Of a stretch of DNA of 64,000 nucleotides, positions 16,429 to 25,302 are shown piece by piece; positions within the stretch are counted from its first letter, which is position 1, and every line of letters starts with the position of its first letter. The position numbers were made by a program, and so were the translations under genes. Source of the DNA: Chitinophaga sp. CF418 (GTDB lineage Bacteria > Bacteroidota > Bacteroidia > Chitinophagales > Chitinophagaceae); contig NZ_FRCN01000001.1 in the NCBI RefSeq assembly GCF_900142925.1, positions 1 through 64,000 of the forward strand, in the 5' to 3' direction. Below the pieces are notes generated by a model. It saw nothing but the letters and a program-made list of their open reading frames with translations, had not been told where the DNA came from and did not search any database.

Positions 16429-17832
16429 ATGAAACAACGTATTCATGCCAGTCAGTTTTTAAGGCAGACTGTTGATTACATAGTATTGACTGCCGCGTTT
16501 TTATTAACAAGACAGTACATCGCAGCAAAGGGTGATGTGTTCCTGTCACACTTCAACATATTTTTACTCGCTGTCAGTCTCGTTACGTGGACAATAACCG
16601 GCACCTCCCTGCACCTGTATGACGATTACCAGAAGACGACATCTTTCGCTATTGAGTTTGTAGTGATACTCAAAAATGTTTTACTACATGTCTGCCTGTT
16701 TTCTTTCCTGTTCTTTTACTGCTTTAAATTATATCCTTATGCCCGTACCTTCACCCTGCTGTATGGCGGATATTTATTTACCGGCATTATTACAACGAAG
16801 TACATCGTGAAGAAGCTGTTGTTGCGCTGGAGAGCTCATCACACCAATCCCACCAATGTATTGATTGTTGGTACAGGACAGACAGGCATGAATTTCTATG
16901 ACACCATTACTGCCAATAATCATTTTGGTTATAACTGTGTAGGATTTGTAGATGATCATAGCAATGCGCAGATAAACGGCCGTTATCTGGGTAAGCTCTC
17001 TGAGCTGACACACATCCTCGAATCCAATGAAATTGATGATGTGATAGTAGCGCTGCCGGAAACAGCAAAGGAACAAACAGCGGGGATCATCATTGCCAGT
17101 GAAAGAGCAGCTAAAAGGGTCAAGATCATTGCAGATGTACATCAATATTATACACCTACCACGAGTATGAATCTGTTGGGCAATATCCCTCTCGTAAATA
17201 TCAGATCGTTCGCCCTGGATGATCCCGGCCATCAGCGCATGAAACGGGCATTTGACATTTGCCTCACACTATTCGTTCTTATAGCCTTTAGCTGGCTTTT
17301 TATACTGATCGCAATATTGATAAAAATGACATCCAAAGGTCCTGTACTATTTAAACAGGAGCGGTGGGGGCTTAAGAATAAAAAGATCACCTGCTATAAA
17401 TTCCGCTCTATGAAAGTACAAGCCTCGGAAATGGACGAAAACGGGAAATTCATGCAGGCTACACGCGATGATCAACGTGTAACAAATATAGGGCGCTTTC
17501 TACGTAAAACTAACCTGGACGAGCTGCCACAATGCATCAACGTATTAATGGGCAACATGTCTTTTGTAGGACCGCGCCCACATGCTACCCCACTGCATAT
17601 CGAAGCCAGAGAGACGGTGGAACACTACATGCTCAGGCAGATGGTTAAACCCGGTATTACCGGCTGGGCACAGGTGAATGGCTGCAGAGGCGAAACCCGT
17701 TTTTCCGGGCAGATGCAGAAACGTGTGGATCTGGATATCTGGTATATAGAGAACTATAGCTTCTGGCTGGATTGCCAGATCATTTTCCAGACATTGATGA
17801 ATATGATAAAAGGAGACAAAAACGCCTATTGA
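16429..17832 (+). CDS. Undecaprenyl-phosphate sugar phosphotransferase (WbaP/WcaJ type)
   Basis: The initiating enzyme: it moves a sugar-1-phosphate from a nucleotide sugar to undecaprenyl phosphate. Its 467 residues have four N-terminal transmembrane helices, a Rossmann-like middle domain ([17 protein letters not shown] near residue 145), and a C-terminal catalytic domain from about residue 268 ([69 protein letters not shown]). All hallmark motifs of the polyprenyl glycosylphosphotransferase family are intact. The 134-bp gap before it could hold a separate promoter, though I see no perfect box pair. Confidence 0.95.
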   Translation: MKQRIHASQFLRQTVDYIVLTAAFLLTRQYIAAKGDVFLSHFNIFLLAVSLVTWTITGTSLHLYDDYQKTTSFAIEFVVILKNVLLHVCLFSFLFFYCFKLYPYARTFTLLYGGYLFTGIITTKYIVKKLLLRWRAHHTNPTNVLIVGTGQTGMNFYDTITANNHFGYNCVGFVDDHSNAQINGRYLGKLSELTHILESNEIDDVIVALPETAKEQTAGIIIASERAAKRVKIIADVHQYYTPTTSMNLLGNIPLVNIRSFALDDPGHQRMKRAFDICLTLFVLIAFSWLFILIAILIKMTSKGPVLFKQERWGLKNKKITCYKFRSMKVQASEMDENGKFMQATRDDQRVTNIGRFLRKTNLDELPQCINVLMGNMSFVGPRPHATPLHIEARETVEHYMLRQMVKPGITGWAQVNGCRGETRFSGQMQKRVDLDIWYIENYSFWLDCQIIFQTLMNMIKGDKNAY

Positions 17833-17841
17833 TAGCGATAT

Positions 17842-19080
17842 ATGCTTAAACGTTTACTATTGATAGGTGGAAACTATGCACCTGAACTCACAGGAATTGG
17901 AAAATATAATGGCGAGATGATCAGATGGCTGGCGGACAATGGCTATGATTGTACTGTTATTACATCGTTCCCCCACTATCCTCAGTGGAAGGTACAGGCG
18001 CCTTATCAGAAAAGCCGGTATTGGTTCAGGAAAGAGGTGGCAGACAATAACAATATTACTGTTTACAGATGTCCACAATATATTCCCTCTCAGCCCACAG
18101 GAAAAAAAAGATTGTTGATGGACTTCTCCTTTGGACTGTCTGTGACAATGAAACTATTGCAACAACTGCTCACCCGTAAGATAGACATAGTAGTGGTGGT
18201 AGCGCCGCCCTTTCATCTTGGATTACTGGCGGTGCTCTATAAAAAGCTTCGCGGAGCCAGGTTTCTCTATCATATCCAGGATTTGCAGATCGAAGCCGCA
18301 CGCGACCTGAAAATGATATCCTCTCCCTCTCTCATAAGATCATTGTTCCGTATGGAAAGATTTATACTGCGTCATGCGGATATTGTCAGCAGTATTTCTG
18401 ACGGCATGATGAAAAAGGTACAGGGGAAAATAGGACAGGAAGTATCTTTTCTCCCCAACTGGGTGGATGTGACGTTTTTCCATCCACTGGAAAACAGGGC
18501 TCAGATTAAAACCGAATACGGCTTTTCAGCTACTGACAAAGTGATATTATATGCCGGCGCTATCGGAGAGAAACAGGGGCTGGAAGCGATCCTTCAGGTA
18601 GCTGATAGCATGAAAAAGGATGCCCGCGTAAAATTTCTGATATGCGGTGCCGGTCCCTACCGGGAACAACTCCGGCAGCAGGCTGTAACTTCACAGTTGG
18701 ACAACGTCTACTTCCGCGATCCGGAACCTTTTGACAGATTTAACCGTTTGCTGAATATGGCAGATGTACACCTGGTGATTCAGAAAGCCAGTGCCGGCGA
18801 TCTGGTTATGCCTTCAAAACTGACCACTATCCTGGCAGTGGGTGGCCTCGCACTGGTAACAGCCAATGAACATACCAGTTTGTATTCACTTGTGAAGGAA
18901 AATAATATCGGAATTGTAATAGAAGCGGAAAATACAGATGCCTTGAAAGAAGGTATCTGTCTGGCAATTTATAAAAGACAAGAGCATATCACCAGGAATG
19001 CCTGGCAATATGCCCTCAATTATTTGGCTATAGATAAAATAATGTCCCGTTTGGATCAGGTCATCAGGGCTTCCACATAA
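17842..19080 (+). CDS. WcaI-like glycosyltransferase (GT4)
   Basis: A 412-residue GT-B enzyme whose N-terminus reads LLIGGNYAPELTGIGKYNGE and continues with SFPHYPQWK. This pattern is shared with the colanic-acid glycosyltransferase WcaI. The C-terminal donor site shows VILYAGAIGEKQGLEAIL and MPSKLTTILAVGGLALVT. It sits directly after the initiating transferase, and in known loci such enzymes add the second sugar; this is inferred here. It is the last gene of the co-oriented locus, and its 3' end overlaps the convergent lipoprotein gene by 17 bp. Confidence 0.88.
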   Translation: MLKRLLLIGGNYAPELTGIGKYNGEMIRWLADNGYDCTVITSFPHYPQWKVQAPYQKSRYWFRKEVADNNNITVYRCPQYIPSQPTGKKRLLMDFSFGLSVTMKLLQQLLTRKIDIVVVVAPPFHLGLLAVLYKKLRGARFLYHIQDLQIEAARDLKMISSPSLIRSLFRMERFILRHADIVSSISDGMMKKVQGKIGQEVSFLPNWVDVTFFHPLENRAQIKTEYGFSATDKVILYAGAIGEKQGLEAILQVADSMKKDARVKFLICGAGPYREQLRQQAVTSQLDNVYFRDPEPFDRFNRLLNMADVHLVIQKASAGDLVMPSKLTTILAVGGLALVTANEHTSLYSLVKENNIGIVIEAENTDALKEGICLAIYKRQEHITRNAWQYALNYLAIDKIMSRLDQVIRAST

Positions 19081-19798
19081 TGTTGGCGCCACCGGTAGTG
19101 TTCTGTGCTCCGTTGTTGGTGGAAGTGAATTGCACATTACAGAAGCTCACCATTGTGGTTGTACCGTTCAATGCCACATATACAGTACCTTGAGTCGCGG
19201 TAAAAGGCGACTGCGTGGTTACATTGAAAACTACCCTTGCTTTACCAGCGCCTATAGCGCCTGTACCTGCTTCCACAGTATATTGCCCTTCAGTAGGAGG
19301 CTGATTGCCGGGGAATTCAAAGTTGGCTAAAGCCAGACCACCATTATCCGCCTGAATAAGGTAGTTAGAACCGGAAACCATTCCCTGCACCCTGGTGAAA
19401 GATACCTGAGTCACCTGGTTGATCTTTAACACGTTACTATCCAGACCACAGGGATTCCATGGACCTGTTACAATGATAGAACCTGAAGTAACTGTATAGG
19501 TGCATCCACCATTGGTTACCACACTGAGTGTGTATACCTGGCTCCCTTTAGGGGGATTAGGTATTTCAGGCGCTTTTTCATGAGATACATAGCCGTTTGG
19601 TCCTTCCCAGGTATAGCTTTTAGGTTCAGCGATACCGAAAACAGATAATTTCAGGACGTCATTCTGGCCCAAAGGAGCGTTAGAATTTATTACGGCGTTT
19701 TGCGTAGGGCATGTAGTCTCTTTACCACCGCCTCCGCCACCGCATCCAACTAATAACGCTGAGATACCAATAATTACTAATAAGAAATATTGCCGCAT
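19064..19798 (-). CDS. Putative lipoprotein with polyglycine linker (244 aa)
   Basis: I place the start at ATG 19796-19798, giving MRQYFLLVIIGISALLVGC with the lipid cysteine at residue 19 followed by a run of glycines. The open frame extends upstream but lacks a signal peptide there. The mature protein is beta-rich with immunoglobulin/PKD-like character (SYTWEGPNGYVS, QVYTLSVVTNGGCTYT) and four or five cysteines. I expect a surface or periplasmic lipoprotein. It converges on the exopolysaccharide locus with a 17-bp overlap of coding ends and no terminator between, so antisense interference is possible. Function unknown. Confidence 0.7.
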   Translation of the reverse strand: MRQYFLLVIIGISALLVGCGGGGGGKETTCPTQNAVINSNAPLGQNDVLKLSVFGIAEPKSYTWEGPNGYVSHEKAPEIPNPPKGSQVYTLSVVTNGGCTYTVTSGSIIVTGPWNPCGLDSNVLKINQVTQVSFTRVQGMVSGSNYLIQADNGGLALANFEFPGNQPPTEGQYTVEAGTGAIGAGKARVVFNVTTQSPFTATQGTVYVALNGTTTMVSFCNVQFTSTNNGAQNTTGGANIMWKP

Positions 19799-20288
19799 TG
19801 CTGAATATTCATCAAAACTCTTAATATTATTACGATAGTATTTCAAACAATATTTTGAAATAAGATTCCGTTTAAATGCTTTCATAGGGATACACCTGCC
19901 ATTGGCCGACCAGCTCCTGACGTTCCGGATTCCGGAAAAATCTACTAAATCAGATAAAAACGACAATCTCATTATTGGCATAATACTTGGAATAGGTGTA
20001 AACCGATTATAAATATAGTAAATAGTTTATTTATTAATATTTTTTTATATTAATAATAGAATAAGACCATATCAGAGAACCAGATAGAAAAACCATGTAA
20101 TATCTATCATTAACAAGGACTTGCGAGCATAAAAAGGCTCCTAAACTTTTTTCACTTTTAGTGGACAGGAATACTCATTCCCGGTCAAAAAAGGTAAAAA
20201 ATACCCATTTTCAGGTAAAAATGAAAAAGGGCCGGAATGCTATTTCCGACCCCTGAAATCTTAAAAAGTCATTAAAAAGTCATCAAGC
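19799..20288. other. 490-bp intergenic stretch
   Basis: AT-rich region between the lipoprotein and GH2 genes, both on the minus strand. It holds the GH2 terminator (20229-20252) and probably the lipoprotein promoter, for which I see no full consensus. GGTAAAAA occurs twice at about 20190-20220. The open frame upstream of the lipoprotein start (to 19981) does not look coding. Confidence 0.4.
20229..20252 (-). terminator. Terminator of the GH2 gene
   Basis: GGGCCGGAA, loop TGCTAT, TTCCGACCC: a 9-bp stem with one G-T type mismatch. On the minus strand it is followed by a T-rich stretch. It lies 37 bp after the GH2 stop. Confidence 0.7.
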
Positions 20289-22928
20289 TTACTTAGCGAT
20301 ATTGATCGTTTGTTCTGACAAATTCCATCCGGAAACAGTCACAACTGCATTACTGCTTTTCCCGATCGCTTCGCCACTGATAGTCACAACCTTCTCTTCA
20401 CCAGGCAATACGGATACATAGTTATCATTATAGAAAACAGGCAGGATACGCTTCTTTGTTTTGCTATCCACCAGCGATACGCGGTTGAAAAAAGCGACCG
20501 GCCCGTTGGCTGGATTGCTGATCTTTACCCTAATACTATCAGCGCCAGCCTTTTGTGCCACGATCTGTACTTTGGCCGCTTCCATTTTCTGCAATCCGGA
20601 GTAGTTACCGGTGCTGTCGGGGAACCAGTACAGGTTATCGTCAAGGATCTGCTGGTCTTTGCCCCTTAAACGGGCTGACAGGAACATCCCTTCCTTCGCA
20701 CCCATTCTTTCTATAGCTCCTTTTACAGAAAGGTATTTTTGTAATGATTTTGGACTGATCTCAGTGAATACCTGGGTAAGCTGCTTTTTCTGCCCCTTCA
20801 TATCGTAGGCGTTCAGTTCCAGCATTACGTCAGTATAGTATCCAAAGGTGTTATTTACAGTATATATATTACCATCTACAGGATTACACATGACGTGCAG
20901 CGGAGCTGCCCCTGTGCGGTTACCATACAGACAGGCATTAGGATCCAGGTAGTAGTCATACATCTGTCCGCGTAAAGCTGTCCATGGGTTCTGGGTTTTC
21001 CAGATGATCACCCCTGTATACCAGTCCCACATATGAGCACTGAATCCTTCCATCAGGCCGCGGTACTGATCGTAGTTCACCAGCTGTGCTTTGTTGGCGA
21101 AGTCCTTTACATCTTTGGGTTTGCCATACGGATCTACAAAATCGAAGTAAGGAATGTATTTATGATAATCCCATACGGAATCCACTCCATCTTTTACATT
21201 CTGCGGCGCTTTCATATTCGCTGCCGGAATGAAACGCTCCAGTGATTCATAGTCGCCTACGCCTACAGATCCTACTTCTGAGTTAAAAGGAAATGTTCTT
21301 TCATTCCAGAAAACAGACAGTGGCTGTATATTATAGGGACCATCTCCATTACCTCCTAAAGTATTGTAAGACATACTGTCTGTGTTGGAATAATGGAAGA
21401 AGAAACGGGTATTATCCAGTGAAGGCAGCAGGGAGTCCTTAATAGCTGCCAGGATATCTACCGGAGGTGTGATTTCATTGCCACCGCACCAGAAAGCGAG
21501 GGAAGCATGATTACGCAACATCTTTATCTGGTCAGCCACTGATTCAATGAACAGGTTATGATCATCAGGGTAGCGGCGGCGCGTCCACTGATCTTCTTTC
21601 TTCATAGGGTCTACCCATCTGCCGTTACAATCGCCTGACATCCAGAAGTCCTGGAATACCAGCAGGCCATATTTGTCGCAGGCTTCGTAGAACTCTGGTC
21701 TTTCGGTCAGACTTCCACCCCAGATACGGATCAGGTTCAGGTTCATATCCCTGTGAAAACGTATTTCCGCATCGTAGCGCTCCCTACTGAAGCGGAACAT
21801 AGCGTCGGAGGTGATCCAGTTACCACCTTTAATGAATACCTTCTGGCCATTTACAGCTACTTCGCGGCTATTGGTGTGCGCGTTCCAATAGGTCTGAATT
21901 TCCCTTACACCAAAGTTGACATCCTCTGTATCATCCACACCGGCATTATCCACAAATTCCAGCTGGAGTTTATACATATGCTGAGGACCATAACCGCTTG
22001 GCCACCAGAGTGCTGGTTGCTTCAGCTCCATGTCCGGCAGCTGTACCGTAGTCGTAGCATTGGGCGCCAGTGTCACCTTCCGGGAAATAGTATTGCCCGC
22101 CAGTGTATAACGAAGCGTACCTTCTACGCTTTTTGCTGTTGCATTCTCCAGTGTAGCAGCAACAAGGATATTGGCAGGAGCCTGTTTGCCTTCCGGCAAT
22201 CTTACACCAGGCACTTTTGTAATGATCTGTGGATCTTTGATGCGCACAGCGCCCGTCTTCTCGATGGTCACCTTATCCCATATGCCGGTGTTACGGTCGC
22301 GCATTGGCTGGATCCAGTCCCATCCTGCAGTATACTGAGGACCAACGTTCTTCGCAATGGTTCCGTCACCACCCTGACCACCATTGGGATTTCCCACTAC
22401 AGCAGGCGGATATACCACCACTGCCAGGCGGTTTTTACCATCTTTGGACAACCATTGCGTAATGTTATAAGAATGACGCAGATATGTTCCAAAATGGGTA
22501 TTTGCATTCAGACGGTGACCATTCAGGTAAATATCACAACCATCATTTACACCCCTGAAATGCAACCAGACCTGCCCATCGGCAGCAGGATGCTGTTCAG
22601 TGAAATCTTTTACAAACCAATAGGTGTAATGATCTCTGCCCGTGGTATAAATATCCGGGATCTGCTGGTTGTTCATTCCATAGAAGGGATCAGGCACCAA
22701 CTTATTGTTGAGCAGCGTAGTCAGCACCGTACCGGGTACAGTGGCTGGCAGCCAGCCTGAAAGCTTGTAGGAAGGTGCAGAAAGCGCCTCTCCTTTCACA
22801 GTGACCTTGGCAATATTGTTACACTGCCACCCACTGTTCAGTTCATATTGGCTTTGTGCGGCCAACGGTAAAAAAGGTGCTAGTAAAAGACCTGTTGCAT
22901 TCAGTAATTTCCGAACCATAATAAGCAT
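20289..22928 (-). CDS. Glycoside hydrolase family 2, exo-beta-glucosaminidase/mannosidase type
   Basis: An 879-residue exported GH2 enzyme. The N-terminus is a signal peptide (MVRKLLNATGLLLAPFLPLAAQ), followed by a sugar-binding jelly-roll (WLHFRGVNDGCDIYLNGHRL), an Ig-like domain, the TIM barrel, and C-terminal beta domains. The acid/base glutamate is in FWCGGNE (about Glu485) and the nucleophile candidate in NSEVGSVG (about Glu551). The motif set fits the branch with exo-beta-D-glucosaminidases (CsxA-type) and endo-beta-mannosidases rather than beta-galactosidases. It probably removes glucosamine or mannose from glycans in the periplasm. It is monocistronic, with its own promoter and terminator. 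Confidence 0.9.
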   Translation of the reverse strand: MLIMVRKLLNATGLLLAPFLPLAAQSQYELNSGWQCNNIAKVTVKGEALSAPSYKLSGWLPATVPGTVLTTLLNNKLVPDPFYGMNNQQIPDIYTTGRDHYTYWFVKDFTEQHPAADGQVWLHFRGVNDGCDIYLNGHRLNANTHFGTYLRHSYNITQWLSKDGKNRLAVVVYPPAVVGNPNGGQGGDGTIAKNVGPQYTAGWDWIQPMRDRNTGIWDKVTIEKTGAVRIKDPQIITKVPGVRLPEGKQAPANILVAATLENATAKSVEGTLRYTLAGNTISRKVTLAPNATTTVQLPDMELKQPALWWPSGYGPQHMYKLQLEFVDNAGVDDTEDVNFGVREIQTYWNAHTNSREVAVNGQKVFIKGGNWITSDAMFRFSRERYDAEIRFHRDMNLNLIRIWGGSLTERPEFYEACDKYGLLVFQDFWMSGDCNGRWVDPMKKEDQWTRRRYPDDHNLFIESVADQIKMLRNHASLAFWCGGNEITPPVDILAAIKDSLLPSLDNTRFFFHYSNTDSMSYNTLGGNGDGPYNIQPLSVFWNERTFPFNSEVGSVGVGDYESLERFIPAANMKAPQNVKDGVDSVWDYHKYIPYFDFVDPYGKPKDVKDFANKAQLVNYDQYRGLMEGFSAHMWDWYTGVIIWKTQNPWTALRGQMYDYYLDPNACLYGNRTGAAPLHVMCNPVDGNIYTVNNTFGYYTDVMLELNAYDMKGQKKQLTQVFTEISPKSLQKYLSVKGAIERMGAKEGMFLSARLRGKDQQILDDNLYWFPDSTGNYSGLQKMEAAKVQIVAQKAGADSIRVKISNPANGPVAFFNRVSLVDSKTKKRILPVFYNDNYVSVLPGEEKVVTISGEAIGKSSNAVVTVSGWNLSEQTINIAK

Positions 22929-22969
22929 GAAAGTTTATAGGTAGTGAATCCCCCTGTTCACTAATCAGA

Positions 22970-23000
22970 CAAAAATATAGGTTGAAAGTTCAAAATCAAA
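22970..23000 (-). promoter_or_regulatory. Promoter of the GH2 gene
   Basis: On the minus strand, TTTG (22997-23000), a 19-bp spacer, and TATTTTTG (22970-22977): a complete match to the Bacteroidota TTTG-N19-TAnnTTTG promoter. Transcription would begin near 22963, about 35 bp before the start codon. Confidence 0.8.
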
Positions 23001-23273
23001 ATACATAAGGGCTAATATTGGATAGACGGCAACAGAAAAAAGCAAAGAGCAATAATGCACCATTAATTGAGAATTCCCTATCAGGGCAAGGAGGATATTA
23101 AAAAAAATGCCGGTATAAGACTAAACCAGCAACTGTTTAAACCTACAACTGTTATACTATGCATTTAAGTGCATAAATAAACCATGGCAAAGATACTGCA
23201 ACGAACAAGCAGAAAGCCCCTGCTTTCCGCAAGTATACCGCTTACCTAAAGGTTACCTACCGGCGGGGCATAA

Positions 23274-23312
23274 AAAAAGGGGAAAAGTGATATGATCACC
23301 TTCCCCCTTTTT
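23274..23312 (-). terminator. Terminator of the 137-aa lipoprotein gene
   Basis: AAAAAGGGGAAAAGTGAT, loop ATG, ATCACCTTCCCCCTTTTT: an 18-bp stem with two mismatches and A/T-rich flanks, 15 bp after the gene's stop on the minus strand. Confidence 0.8.
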
Positions 23313-23327
23313 ATAAACTACTATTTA

Positions 23328-23741
23328 TTATGGAATAGGATCCGAATCTACAAGTACAACCTTCGCATAGATTGTATTCGAAGGGGGATTAATGGTAGAT
23401 CCATCAGCTCCCTGCACTTCGAGGAACAGGCTACCTGTGGTATAGCTGTATACGAAAGTAGAGCCATTGAACACATCAGGAATAGCTTCATAGGTTACTT
23501 TATCCGAAGATATGTATACCAGTATGCCACTATTTTGGTTTACGTCATTATCTATTTCGTCGATTGGAAGCTCTGCAAAATAGGTTTTGGTTTGTGAGTC
23601 ATATTTCCATGCTGTGGATTTCACTTCAAAAAGGATAGTGCGGTTAGGCTGGACTACTTCCTGTTGAATAATTTCTTCCTTTTTACAGCTAGTGAATAAT
23701 ATCCCCAGCATCAGCATGGGCAGAAGCAAGAGTGATTTCAT
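23328..23741 (-). CDS. Putative lipoprotein (137 aa)
   Basis: The signal sequence MKSLLLLPMLMLGILFTSC ends in a lipobox with Cys19, followed by KKEE, typical of surface-sorted Bacteroidota lipoproteins. The mature part of about 118 residues is rich in beta strands (TILFEVKSTAWKYD, TYFAELPIDEID) and has no further cysteine. This resembles small lipoproteins of the Chitinophagaceae that I cannot assign to a function. It has its own terminator, and a gap of about 95 bp to the HEAT gene upstream suggests an independent unit. Confidence 0.7.
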   Translation of the reverse strand: MKSLLLLPMLMLGILFTSCKKEEIIQQEVVQPNRTILFEVKSTAWKYDSQTKTYFAELPIDEIDNDVNQNSGILVYISSDKVTYEAIPDVFNGSTFVYSYTTGSLFLEVQGADGSTINPPSNTIYAKVVLVDSDPIP

Positions 23742-23835
23742 AATAGAGCCGATTGATAGTGATTTAATATAGATTGATATTATAAACAGTTATTAGATAT
23801 GATTTAAATATCAAATAGGATGCCACAAACGTTTT

Positions 23836-25290
23836 TTACAATCCAATAGCCGACAGTGTTGACTTTGCGGCCTGTGCAACTGCCGGATCAGGGTTGTTTA
23901 GCAGCAGTCGTATAAAGCGCTCCTGTCCTGCCGCCTGTTTTTGCGCCAGTAACTGTAAGAGGATAACCTGTACAGATGGAGGTGCATGCTGCATGGCTAC
24001 TGCAATATGGCCAGGCACTTCGCTACTCCTGATGGTCAGTAAAACATCTCCTATTGCTTTTACGGTTGAAGTATCTGCTGTTTTCATTGCAACCAGCAGT
24101 GGGCTGATCATCTCTATACTTTGTAATTGTCCCGCTGCATTGATCGCAGCCATTCTGACCTGTGGATCGCTATCTTTTAACGCTTTTGTAAATAAAGATA
24201 TTGCAGCACGTTGCTTACTGTCTGCCAGCATTGTAATAATTGCGGCCTTTTTGCCGGCATCAACACGCTCTGCTTTCTGTATCCAGCTCTCTGCATTTGC
24301 AGCGTTCATAATCTTCACAGCCAATGCCAGCGCAGCAGCACTATACTCACGATCTTTACTGTCTGCCGCCAGCATCAATGTATTGTTGGCATCGTAATCC
24401 AGTATATCTGCAACTATTTTTAAAGCAGCAATACGGACGTGCTCCAGGCTATCTCCCTTACATTTTCTCAATATGTTAGTAGCCGCAGTCATAGCGGGAG
24501 CTGTAGGCCACTGATGCCCCAGATTTGCGACGAACAATAAATAAGCTGCTGTTGCTCCTGTTATATCATATCCGTATCCCACCTTCTCTGCAGCGGCTTC
24601 CAGTATAGGACCACTGTCTCCTCCTACTATATTCGCCAATGCAAACAAAGCAGTTCTTCTCAGTACAGGATTCTCAGATTGTGCTCTTTTAATAATGCCG
24701 TTTTCTGCAGCCAGATACCGTAAATCTCCCAATGCTTTTATCAGGCTGATCTCACACGTACCCTGCGCTTTTTCCAACGCAGCTTCCATCGCTATCAATG
24801 CTTCGGAACCACCTATCTGCATCAATACACGAACAGCAGGATCACAAAAACGTGGCTGCAATAAATATTGCTTTAATACCGGCACTACACTTTTATCACC
24901 AAACAGCTGCAGCTGATCGATCAGGAATATTTTGCTCTCTGGCTGCGTCGTTAATTTCAGCGCTTTTGACCAGGCCAGTATAGCCGTTTTACGCATTTCT
25001 TCCCGGGAGGCAGCTGATATATAGGTGGCATATCCTGACAATGCATATTGCAAGCGGGTGTTATCGCCTTTACCCGGAGCATGCAACATGACTGCCATTT
25101 CAGTCAGTCCCGCTGCTCCTAAAGCTTTTATCTGCATCATACAGCTGTCCAGCTGCTGTTGGTTACCTGCCGGCAGTTGCTTCAGAATACGGTTGATCCT
25201 GGCTGCATAAGGAGGCTGCACTTGTTGTGCATTCACATTGATGCAAACCAGCAGGAAAATTATGGATAGTAACTTTTTCATCATGTTCAT
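23836..25290 (-). CDS. Secreted HEAT-repeat protein (484 aa)
   Basis: The signal peptide MMKKLLSIIFLLVCINVNAQ targets it to the periplasm. The rest is a solenoid of about ten HEAT/armadillo-like helical repeats, rich in alanine and leucine, with typical units such as LKDSDPQVRMAAINAAGQLQ near residue 375 and NPVLRRTALFALANIVGG near residue 205. HEAT solenoids bind partner proteins. It follows the Gfo/Idh/MocA oxidoreductase by 12 bp and is surely co-transcribed, so it may be a partner of that secreted enzyme or of sugar breakdown. A similar pairing occurs in Bacteroidota glycan loci, to my memory. Substrate unknown. Confidence 0.8.
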   Translation of the reverse strand: MNMMKKLLSIIFLLVCINVNAQQVQPPYAARINRILKQLPAGNQQQLDSCMMQIKALGAAGLTEMAVMLHAPGKGDNTRLQYALSGYATYISAASREEMRKTAILAWSKALKLTTQPESKIFLIDQLQLFGDKSVVPVLKQYLLQPRFCDPAVRVLMQIGGSEALIAMEAALEKAQGTCEISLIKALGDLRYLAAENGIIKRAQSENPVLRRTALFALANIVGGDSGPILEAAAEKVGYGYDITGATAAYLLFVANLGHQWPTAPAMTAATNILRKCKGDSLEHVRIAALKIVADILDYDANNTLMLAADSKDREYSAAALALAVKIMNAANAESWIQKAERVDAGKKAAIITMLADSKQRAAISLFTKALKDSDPQVRMAAINAAGQLQSIEMISPLLVAMKTADTSTVKAIGDVLLTIRSSEVPGHIAVAMQHAPPSVQVILLQLLAQKQAAGQERFIRLLLNNPDPAVAQAAKSTLSAIGL

Positions 25291-25302
25291 ATATCAAACC
25301 TG

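Larger units (their letters stand above)
22929..23327. other. 399-bp intergenic stretch
   Basis: Contains the GH2 promoter (22970-23000), a small hairpin around AAAGCCCCTGCTTT near 23210-23227, and the terminator of the next minus-strand gene (23274-23312). No coding frame of note. Confidence 0.5.

Noticed and set aside
20000-20228. Possible insertion-sequence remnant in the AT-rich gap
   Set aside because: No terminal inverted repeat, target duplication or transposase fragment could be seen.
21753-22760. 335-codon plus-strand frame inside the GH2 gene
   Set aside because: Antisense to an intact GH2 enzyme with all motifs; its own translation is rich in Ile, His and Cys with no domain.
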